From NCBI GenBank assembly GCA_039621445.1, contig CP154956.1:94554406-94618405 (forward strand): a stretch of DNA of 64,000 nt, in the 5' to 3' direction. The notes beneath the pieces are model-generated. The model did no database searches. It had not been told where the DNA came from and was given only the letters and a program-made list of their open reading frames with translations. Numbering within the stretch: position 1 is the stretch's first letter; each line of letters begins with the position of its first letter. Below are positions 54,533 through 64,000 of this stretch, one piece after another. A program made the translations under genes and the position numbers. This stretch comes from Euglena gracilis (taxonomy: Eukaryota; Euglenida; Euglenophyceae; Euglenales).

Positions 54533-55999
54533 AGACAACCATTTTTGTGTGTTTGTGTGTTCTGGATTTTGACAGGTTTGTGCTTTTTTTTGCCGCTTTA
54601 TTTTTTCCGTGCTCTCTTGTGCTCTTGGGTCCCATTTTTTTCGAGGTGCACGGGAGCTGTAGTTGCTCCCTCCCTTGTCGCCCCCTTCGATGAGACGGCC
54701 GAAGAAAGACCCCTGGCCACAGGGGGGCCGCTGGCTGCAACGCCGGGGCCCCTCTCCCCTCTGGCCCTCCCCGACCCGCCTGACGTGCGGGTGACCCCGG
54801 GCTCGAACCCCCCCCCCCCGTTTGCTGAATCGGACGATCGCCTCGGCTTTCCCGGCTGAAGTGCTGACACGAGTGCGGTTGCATCTCGGCCCCGCATCAT
54901 TTATTTCATGGTTCTCATCTGGCATTCGATCGTTGGCGACGCATTGCCCCCAGCCCCAATAATGGGGGGGGGGGGGTGCTGCGAGCCCAGCCAGCCAGCC
55001 CCCATTAGAACAGTCCGTGTGCGCAAATGCGCAGACCAACCACCCAAGAATGCCACAATGCTCTTGGGGACGGGTACAGGAACACAAGGGAGGGAATACC
55101 GCAGTTTCATCGCATTCATTTCCAGCTCCACGCACGCCGACGTAGGAGGCTCTTGTTTTATAGTGGTTGGTGTGCGCAAATTCGCTCACCGAAACATTGA
55201 AGATTGAAAAATGGCCAAAAATTGCCTTTTTGGGTGGTTTTTGGGATTCTTCCTCCTAACCTTGGCTGAAAAATTCCAACCCAACTGATTTGGGCTTTTG
55301 CGGGCATTTTTTGGGGCAGCCGCCAGGTCCAGCTGCCAGCCAGGTTCGAACCTCCTCCCTGGACCCCCACCCCCAGGGGGGGGGGTCCAGCCAGCACGTT
55401 TTTCCAGCCAGCCCAGGCGGCCCGTGGGACCCCCCCCCCTTAAGGCAACCCCTGCCCAGCTACAGCTGGCATCCACCTCCCCTTCCGGGGGCTTGCCAGC
55501 CAGCCCAATTTTCCAGCAAGCCGAAATTTCCAGCCCCAGCCCAGCATCCCCCCCCCCCGGTCCCTGAAGAGATGCATGCTCGGGCTTTACTCTTGGATCA
55601 TCAGGCATTTTGTTGAAAAAAAAATCGTTTCCACAACATGGGGTGACATGTGAAATGTGAAATGTGGGGGCTGATGGGGGGTCTGGGGAAGTCCTAGCGA
55701 ATCACTGTTGTGCTGGCCAAACACTCTCACATTTATCTTGGAGGGATCTGAATGGGGGTCTATATGCCACATGTTTCGAAGTTCAACAGGACACCCTTAG
55801 TTTCATTTTTTTTTGCCGGTCTTTGTCTGTTGTGCTGTTGCCCGCACCACCAACCTTGTCCCCCACACTGAACGCTCTGCCTGCACCTGTCTGAGTTTTG
55901 CTGCACTCGTGCAAGCGCTGGCCATATTGGGTGATTGAATGACTGACACTGGGTGACAGGCGCTTTTTTTTGATTGATTGGTTTTTGGCCCCAGACCAA

Positions 56000-56242
56000 A
56001 GATTCATTTAACACCTGTGTGAACCCCCCGGGGGTTGAGGTGCTATGGGTCAGACTTTTGCCCGGCCAAAGGACGGGCCAGAAAAAATTTTGAGCTTTTT
56101 AAGGCAGTTTTGGTTGGATTTTGGGTGGGTGGGTGGGTGGGTGGGGTGGTTGGCCCGTGGGTTTGGGCGGGGGGTGGATGGGTGGGTTTGGGACTGGGAA
56201 AAGGTGAACTGCCCCCCCCCCTGAAGGTCAACAAGTGAATCT
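56000..56242. mobile_element. MITE-like element, family F5
   Basis: AGATTCATTTAACACCTGTG at the left and CAAGTGAATCT at the right are inverted. The interior has (GGGT)n and C-runs. It is longer than the kinase-intron copy, with the same first 21 bases. Confidence 0.8.
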
Positions 56243-56899
56243 ACGTCCCAGACCCCGGGAGGGAAGGGTGTTTGGCCAGGAGCAGCGCATTCCACCGCCA
56301 TTTCTAGGGGACAGGGACGAAGTCTATTGGACCTTGAGCCATTTTGAGTGGGGTGGCTGGAGTGACCGACCCGAAGCAGGTGGACAGTGGCTGGGAGTGG
56401 ATTTGGAAGTGGAAGTGGATGAAGTGGATGAAAAAAGTCTAACTGCTTTTTTTGAACGAGGAAATGAATCCCCGGGGTCATTTCCACAGGTTTATGGTAT
56501 TTTCAGGGCACAAGGTATGAGGATTGTGCGTGAAAATTTTGGGGGGATAACACAATTTCCCCCCCCTTCAGGGCTGCACAGGAATTCCCAAAACCCTATG
56601 GGTGGCAGGTGGGGGGGCAGGCCGTATTTTAGTCGGGTGCCTGCCCAGGCGGGGGGGGGGGGGGGGCCGCCGGGGACCGCACCCCCAGGCACTCCAAATC
56701 CGACCCCCCTGGGGGGGGGGGGGGACACACGGCCAAAAGTGGCCTGGCACAGACCCGGCGCCGGGGGAGCCGAAAATGGCCTATTTTCAAAGGAATGTGC
56801 CTGGGCACAGGCCGAAATCCGACCCCCCCCCCGGGGGGGTAGTGCCTGCCTGGGCAGGTGCCCCAAGGCGCTCTGGACCCCCCCCCCGTGTTGGTAAGA

Positions 56900-57020
56900 A
56901 AAAAACAGCCTGCGGGGGGGGTCCGACCCCCCCACCAGTCCTCGATTTTTAGGTCAAAATTTTGTAATTTTCTTTCCACAGTTGCTGTGGTGGGTGGGGG
57001 GGTTCGACCCACCCCCACCC
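56900..57020. repeat. Dispersed repeat family F6
   Basis: GTCCGACCCCCCCACC...TTTTAGGTCAAAATTTT...GTTGCTGTGGTGGGTGG...TTCGACC. Confidence 0.65.
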
Positions 57021-57057
57021 AGCCTTCCCATACAGCCGTGCCCCCCCCCCCGGGCAT

Positions 57058-57238
57058 GGACAAAGGCTGGTGCTTGTCTATGCCCCCGGCGTACCCCTTG
57101 GGCTTCTGCGCTGTACGGGGCGGCAGCCAGGTTTCTTTTGAAGCGGTTGCAAAGCGGTCTGGCAGTTTGGTCCCGTCCACGGAACAAAATTCCAGCCTCC
57201 GTCATTTGAGATTGGTTGATGTCCGTGAACAAAACTAA
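57058..57238 (+). CDS. Possible terminal exon, unknown protein
   Basis: The frame reads DKGWCLSMPPAYPLGFCAVR, then GGSQVSFEAVAKRSGSLVPS, and ends REQN at TAA 57,236-57,238. It has normal amino-acid composition and follows an F6 repeat. No family is recognised and there is no clear acceptor. Confidence 0.25.
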
Positions 57239-57348
57239 AGGTTGTTGTGGTTGTGCTGTGTCCTGCCTTCCGCATGCAGTGGGTGGAAGATGAGTGAATG
57301 CATTGGCTAGGCTTTGGCATTGGCAGGACTTTGCAGTGAAGGGGGAGT

Positions 57349-57645
57349 GTGCAGGGAGTGTTTTTGTCCCCCGAGGCACCCGAGCCCGAAAGACTGCCAA
57401 TGTCTAAACAAATTCAATCAGGTTGGTGTGAAAGCCAATCTCGACCTATTGAAGGGCAGGATATTCAAAAGAAAAGTCTGGTGGGACCCTCTGCTTCTGC
57501 ACCTCCTGTCCGCACGACGCACCTTCCTTTCTGCGTGCGGGGGCAGCAGTGCGTGAGTGCGCAGTGCACTGCCTGCACCCGCGTCGACGGCGCTCGCCCG
57601 AGCTTTGTTTGTTTCGCCAGTTCATCAGATTACTCCCCCACCTGA
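57349..57645 (+). CDS. Possible ORF, Cys-containing unknown protein
   Basis: A 98-codon ATG frame (MQGVFLSPEAPEPERLPMSK ... CVRGQQCVSAQCTACTRVDG) of normal complexity. The cysteines (C-x5-C-x4-C-x2-C) could be a small metal-binding motif. Codon bias is weaker than in the kinase exons. Confidence 0.25.
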   Translation: MQGVFLSPEAPEPERLPMSKQIQSGWCESQSRPIEGQDIQKKSLVGPSASAPPVRTTHLPFCVRGQQCVSAQCTACTRVDGARPSFVCFASSSDYSPT

Positions 57646-58359
57646 TTGAGCTTTGGTTTTGGTTTGAAGTTGTAATTCAAAGCCAACCCAAGGAAATTGC
57701 CGCCCACAGTTTTAGCTCAAAATTGCTTTGAGGGCCAACCATGGCTTTGAATGCCGAAAATTGACTTAAAGATTTGATAGTAAGTTCCTGGCTACAGGAC
57801 CATCACCCTCCAGAGACCTGCTGAAATCAGCGAATCTGTAAACCAATGGCGATTGGGATGTGCGAAATGAAGCTTTGAGTTTGAATTCAAAGGCACAGTT
57901 GTGAATTAGGGCTTTGAGGAAAGCACAGAGTTGAATTCCCAGCCAAACAAATTTTGGGGTAAGTGAATGGAAAAGTGCATTGGAGAGTGTGAAACGGGGG
58001 AGCAAAGTAACAGCGCATGTCTCGGCAGGGTCACGGGCAAAATTCATTTATGAAAACCCGCCAAACGTGGTATTTCAGGCCATCGCTTTGGAATACATCT
58101 GAATGTTGGCTACGGCGCATTGCTGACAGTGCAGATGGTGAAGGTACACTCCCGTCCATGGAAACAGAGTGAACAGTGACCTTTGACCTGTAATTTCCCT
58201 TCCTGGGTTAATTTTTGGAAGCTTGGGCAAGATGCACACTTGTGTGTAAAATCCCATTTCATGAGGAAAATGAGGTACACATGTGTACAGAGAAGGGTGC
58301 AACACGGCGTAGACACGAAACATCTCACAAGCATCGTCAACAGAGCGCTTGAGAATAAA

Positions 58360-58440
58360 ATATTTTAATTTTAAAAAAATTAAAAAAAATTAAATTTGAA
58401 TTTTAAAGTTTTAAAAAATTCAAAATAAACAAATTTATGC
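58360..58440. repeat. A/T-rich AATTTTAAA stretch
   Basis: Low-complexity A/T sequence. Confidence 0.85.
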
Positions 58441-60878
58441 CACTGGTGGCAGAAATTTCTGTCTTATTGGCCACCTAAGCATCGGGCTTTCTGCACCTTC
58501 CGACCTCTGAGCAGCGCCTCTCCACCGCACTGCACCAACCGGAACGCGGTGCCCCGCTTTGGACCCTCCCCGAGGGGCGCCTGGCTCCCCTCCCATCCTG
58601 CAGTCCGGCACCCAGACATTCACATAGTGCATGTCACCAAAAAAAGTTTGTTTTGGTTTTTGTTTTTTGTTTTTGTTTTTTGTGCATCATGTGCATCGCC
58701 AAAAAGATTTTATGTATCACCACGAAGTTATGATGCAGATGAAGTGAACGTCTGCTGGCACCTCCCAATGCCAGGTGCCAGTGTATTGTAACCCCGGTCC
58801 AAAGCTGGTCGGCCATCGCACCGTATACCAAAGTCGACTGCTGAAGCCGGCGTTTGGGAGAGCACCGGCAACAGAGAGCAAAGAGAGGTTACACTCATGC
58901 CTGTGCTGCAGGATGCAGGTGATGAATGAAATAATGATTTATCTTCAACAAGAAAGCTAAGTATGTCCTGACCTATTTTTTTGAATTAGTCTAATCAGAA
59001 TTCAACAACCACAGGTTCGTTCAACCCATGTTTTATTTTTTCAATAAAAAATTTTGAGGTAGAAATATTTTTATGTCTGCCGCTGCTGGAGCAGTGAATT
59101 TCAAAACAGAGGGCCCCGAAACCCCCCATTCAATGCATGAGGTGCGCACATTACCGGACCATGGTTTCGGACCCTCAGGGTGTGACACTTATTTGGGCAC
59201 TGGTTCAGCGTGGAATGGCTTTTTGGGGGTGCACTTTTTGGACTTCATTTTCGGGCCCTCGGGGGGTGTGACACTTATTTGGGAGCTGTGCACCATTTGG
59301 GCACCGACTTGAGGGGGGGGTCCGGCACTTTTTTTTCCACCCAGCTCGGTTGCAAACCCCCCCGGGTCGAGTGGAATAAAGCTGGGCTGGGCTGAAAGAA
59401 GAAGTGGCGCAAAGCGACAAAAATTTGAACATTGGGTCAAAATGGTGATTTTGAGGGTTTTGGAGTTCTTACCTCCAAGTTTTAATGGAATAATTCCAGC
59501 CGGCTGGATTTGGGCGTTTTTTGCCGGTTTTCAGGTGCCAGCTGGGTCCAGCCCGGCAGAAAATGGCATTTCGGGTCGTTTGGGAGTCAGCAATTTTGCC
59601 CCAGCTTCGTACCGGGGCACACATGAGCCGCCATTGCCATGCCATTGCTTCGTCGAAGGGTGTCCCCAACCCCTCCTCCTTGACGGGGGGTGCCCCCCCC
59701 TCGACCCCCACCCGTAGGGGGTGAAGGCCCTGCCAGCAGCGGTTTTTTGCGGCCAACACCTTTTTTTCCTGCCGACCGGCTGGAACCCCACGGTCTTGAA
59801 GAAATCCTTGGGTGGAAGTTGATGAGTTTGAAATCGGTGGGAAGAGAGTTTAAGTGGGTTAGTCCGAATCAGATTTTTTTCAAAAAAAATGGAAAGCCTC
59901 TGAAGCGGGGTGTGGGTGGGCAGGTGGGTCCAGGGCTGCATCCCATCAGGGGTGCTGTGCCAGAGGCCCAGGTCTGGGTTATGGTATCAGCACCGTAAAA
60001 AATCAGGAAATGCCCTAAACCCCCCCAATTATTTCTAAAGCCCCCCCCCCAAAGGGTTTGGTTGTGCCGCCCAAATATGAAGCCCCCCCCCCAAATATAA
60101 AGCCCCCCCCTCCCCACGTGGAGCCAGACGCTGGTGTCAATCAGGAAAAGGTAGCAAAATTTTGGGTGGATACACCATTTTTTTTTTCACCAGAGATGCT
60201 CCACTTTGGATAAGGATTGCACATTTCTGCGAAAAATAGGAGTGAACAACGAAAATTTGGCATAAAATTGGTATTTGGCCACAATTGAAGGCCGCCGAAG
60301 GTCATAGAGGCCACCCGAAAAACCCCCAAATATAAAGCCCCCACTGAGGGTCTTGAAATCCCGTCCAAGTTCAAATCCGGGGAGCTTACTATTGGGGGGG
60401 GGGGGGGTTCGGCGGCCCGATTTTGGGGGGGTCACCCAGGGAGTGAGGTCCGCGCCGGGCTGTGCTGGGCGGGGGTCGACTCCCCCGGGTCTTAAAGAGA
60501 AACCCGGTCCTGATCGAGAACTGGACTTGAACGCTTCCCAAGTTGTAAAAAATGAAGGGCTGAAGAGTCTGGTCCTGGTCACTGGCATGGCGGCAGACCA
60601 GGGGCAGTTGCTCAGGTGATTTGTGTAGACAAGTCGCTTTGACGGCGAAGGAACCCTTTGGATGACCGTCCAGGAGCGTGATGGTTTGGTGCTGCAGCGA
60701 CACGGTGAGGCGTAGCCGCCCCCAGCCCAACTCGGGGGGGAGGGCGACTTTTTAAGCATGGTCGCACTTCGGGGAATAGTGCTAATAGCGCATCCCAGCC
60801 GCCGAAGGTGCCAGGGGAGCAAAAAAAAGAACACCATTTGGGGGGAAATTGGCTGAGTCAGGTCCAGCTGTGACGGGC

Positions 60879-60910
<32 letters not shown>

Positions 60911-63900
60911 ACCCCCCGAGCGCTGGTTGGATTATTATTGTGGCAACAGTTGTGAAGTGAACTCAAGTGCAAACTGTCTGACCAGATATCAAAGTCACGC
61001 TCCTCGTTGGCCTCTGGGGTCTGTATCCTCCCCGATGTCCCAGCTCCGAGCCCGCAAGACAACCTCATTCCCTTGCCATTCCCAGTACGATGCAGCAGTC
61101 GTCGGCATTCCTGAAAAGCCCCATATTGTGGTTGGAGAGTATTATCAAACCCAGTGCAAACGTTCTGAAGGCCCTGGCAGCAACATCTTAAATCTCAATT
61201 TGAGGTCGATCAAGAGTACCTCGCCCCCCCCCCCGTGGCGCTTGGCCCCCCCCTCCTTTTTACACGCAAATTTGCCCCCCCCTAAAGTTGGCCTGTGGCC
61301 TTTTGCACATGGCCGCCAAATTCTTAACATACAAATTTGATTCCGCTAAGGTTGACCCCCTGGCTTTACCTTCAATCATGGCCCGGGCCAGGCCCCAGGA
61401 GGGGGGTATCATCACAATGTGGGTAAATGCAACCCAGTGCACCCTCCCCTGAAGAAATCAGACCCTCCCCACTTTCTCTGAGCACCAGCCTTGGAGAAAT
61501 TTTCCCCAGACAACAAGCTGCAACAGTGGTGCAAATTCCAATCTTCAACAGGACATGGAGACCAAACGGTCATGTTATACACCAACGACAACCAAGAACG
61601 GTGCAAAGTGCCAAACATAGATTTTTTAAAGTTTGGTCACCTCGGGGGAGGCGGGGGGAGTTGATGGGTCCGGCCGACCCCCCCTGGGGGGTTTGGGTTG
61701 AGCGGATACCCAGCCGAAGGTGGATTTTTCCCCAAATGTGGCCCCCCCCCTGCGCCCCCCCCCCACCCAGGAGGTGGGTGGGTGGGTCCGGGTCCTCAAA
61801 AAACCTCTGCCGAAGGATTTTTTTGTTTGGCACTTCCTTTCTTTTAAAGAGGCATTCAAAAATGCCATTTAAGCCATTGTTCCGTAACCAAAGGTATGAA
61901 AACCATAGAATATCATAAAGATGGCAAACACTGCTGGTTGGCACCATGTTGGAAAAGATGTAGGTCCACAAATGGCATTGCCCAAGTAATGTTCTTGGAG
62001 GAGGGCAAAAAAAAACCCCCTGTACAATACTGCAATATTTCGCGGGGGCAAGGTCATTGGGGTGGGGGAATATTGGTGGATGTACATCTGGGAGATCAAA
62101 GTTATGGGCGTTCACAGAAAGTTCTGAATTGACTCTAGAAATAAAAGTAATCGGCCGAAAAGTTCTGTTGATGATTACTAACATCAGAAAACAGAATTAG
62201 ACAGCAGACACACAGACGCTAGTCTGGATAAACCGCACCCCCGATGAGGATTGCGCGTGTGGTGCGAGAATGGCAGGTTCGATCTCGGAGCCCGTGTGCA
62301 GCGGGGGACGCCCGGCGGCGTGCATCACGCACCCCACACGGCAGGTGCCTCCGGCTGGCACCGTTCCCGGGGGGGGGGGGGGGCGGCTCGATGCCTTCCT
62401 GACCAACAGCGTGAAACCCGGCTTCATATGGCGCGTTGGCCTAGGCTGTGTCACGCAGCGCGGTGCCCACCGTGGACCATGCGGTTGGTTTGGTGGCACA
62501 GGGAGGTATTTTACGGCATTCAATGATGGGGTCTCAATCTCCCATTTAAAGATCCCGGCCAGGACATCAGTAATGCGTGCGTCTTTGTTCACTTTATGTG
62601 TGTATTCTGTCAACCTCCTGACTGATTTGAAACCGGGGGGGGGGGGAGAACACAGACTGAAAAACAAAGAAAGAGGCGAAACACAGCGTTAGGACAGAAG
62701 AAGGAATAAAAGGCACCAAACAAACAGCTACAGTGCACACAGGGGGAGAACTCAGCACGGACACTCAAAAGCTGAAAAAACCCACAAACATGCCAAAGAC
62801 GTAAGTAAACGCAAATAAACGCAAAAAAGCGCAAACAAATGCAAATTGCATACAAATTTCTTCAGGACTCTGGGCTGTGATAAACTTTATGGGTTGTTCA
62901 AAACAGCATGCGAGTGTGCAGATTTGGTGCTCTATATGGTGCTCCAAACTGTGCTCTTGCGTGGATTTGCTAGTTCCTGCAATTTTTTTTTCTTTTTGTG
63001 AGGCATTTCAGCCCCTGCTCCAAACCATGCAAACTCCATCCCCTCATGATTTGGACTTCGGCCTTAATCTACCATCTCGTGCCCCCCCATTTTTTTGCCA
63101 ATTTTTCACCTGGCTTCCTTTGTTGGTAAACACCCTCCCCCAAACAATACAGGAGGGTTGGTTGAAAATTGGTTGAAAAAAAAAGTGGTGTGGAAAAATT
63201 GGTGGAACAAAATCCTGCCAAATATTTTTGTGCCGTTTTGGCCGAGACCGCCAAGTTTTTCCACATCATTTTTCGGAAAATTTTTCGAAAACTTCCCCTC
63301 TTTTCGATGGAGTTCATTCAAAAATGCGCTCCAGCCTTTGATCGTCGATTGTCTGATATCTTCTTTAGACCTCGGCCGTTTATCATTTGCTGATGAGCTT
63401 CAGATTTGGGTTTGAATCGTGTGGTGAAGCTTCCAATGAGTGGTGTCATATGATCTTCAAATTCTTTGAAAGCTTTCTTTTTCCTTTGAATTATCTTTTT
63501 TCACGCCGTCCGCAAATTTTTTCCAAACATTCTTCACAAAAAATCCTCCAAAATATTTGCGGACCGTTTTGACCATGACCGCCAAAATTTTCCGTCCCTT
63601 ATTTTATCTCCAATTTTTTTGGCACCAATTTCACACCCCTGGGGATGCTGTCACACTGCGTGCACCGCGTGCACCGCATGAGAAGAATCATTCTCAAATG
63701 TTCAGTTTTCACAAATTTCCACCAGCACCGAATTTGTAGTCGACTGCCATTCTTTTTTTTTGGCTGGTTTCTTGCAAAAGCCACTTTTGGCCTTTTTTGG
63801 CCATTATTTTGGCCATTTTGGACCACTTCGGACTTCTGGAGAAAAAGTAATTCCCTCAAGAGCATGGCAATATAGGTTAATATATTTTGATCATTTCCCC

Positions 63901-64000
63901 AGGCTGCACAGGAAGGCCAGATGGGGGGGGGGTTGACCCCACCCACCCTCCATGGCACCACGCTGGAATTTTTTGACCGAAGTATCGGCGCCCCGGAAAT
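58441..64000. other. Repeat-rich, no confidently supported gene
   Basis: C/G-run elements (about 60,005-60,115 F2-like, 60,385-60,500, 61,655-61,800) alternate with plainer sequence. Weak exon-like frames occur near 61,080-61,200, 61,900-62,010 and 63,300-63,415 (+), but none has family resemblance or clear splice sites. Confidence 0.4.

Noticed and set aside
56235-56570. Protein-like frame (DRDEVYWTLSHFEWGGW...)
   Set aside because: Flanked by repeats, with GAAGTGGAT simple-repeat character in its middle and no splice context or family.
61880-62010. Cys-rich short frame (KDGKHCWLAPCWKRC)
   Set aside because: Too short and A/T-ended codons unlike other exons. No supporting signal.

Overview
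The window looks like nuclear DNA of a unicellular eukaryote with a large, repeat-swollen genome. Small GC-rich exons lie in a sea of simple repeats, G/C homopolymer runs, TTAGGG-type tracts and short inverted-repeat elements. There are no bacterial-style operons. In one protein kinase gene, several introns are not GT-AG. They begin NNNCAGG and end CCTG plus 5-7 nt, or have other complementary ends, and removing them restores the conserved AGC-kinase sequence in frame. Non-conventional introns with pairing ends are established for euglenids, so a euglenozoan (euglenid or diplonemid) is my best guess. This is an inference from intron structure and TTAGGG repeats, not a taxonomic match.

Layout. 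0.48-0.6 kb: one exon of an aldo-keto reductase (+). 1.75-4.65 kb: exons resembling a PH domain and a charged linker (+). 8.1-19.88 kb: a ten-exon AGC-type Ser/Thr kinase domain (+), probably the same gene, with most family motifs recognisable. 14.7-16.03 kb: a broken retroelement lying inside a kinase intron, with one segment apparently inverted. 20-27.8 kb: almost only repeats, including a 280-bp (GT)n tract.

27,815-40,549 is a 12.7-kb composite mobile element and the most interesting part of the window. It has 23-bp perfect terminal inverted repeats and a 5-bp target-site duplication (TCTGC). It carries two long minus-strand, multi-exon genes. One is transposase-like (about 844 aa over three exons). 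The other contains a ParB/sulfiredoxin-fold-like domain and ends in a Lys/Pro-rich tail. About 41 copies of a roughly 18-20-bp palindrome of the form CGG-NWWN-CCG with matching arms are spread through its introns and flanks. I noticed none outside the element. The element's TIR begins with the same half-site (TTAGGCGG) that occurs in an internal palindrome. This suggests a self-recognition system: an element-encoded DNA-binding protein plus parS- or transposase-site-like repeats.

40.6-64 kb: again repeat-dominated, with a few isolated exon-like segments (43.1, 45.6, 46.8, 54.5, 57.1 and 57.5 kb) that I cannot assign. Several MITE-like families recur across the window. Many carry long poly-C/poly-G runs inside their terminal inverted repeats, which explains the unusual abundance of homopolymers.
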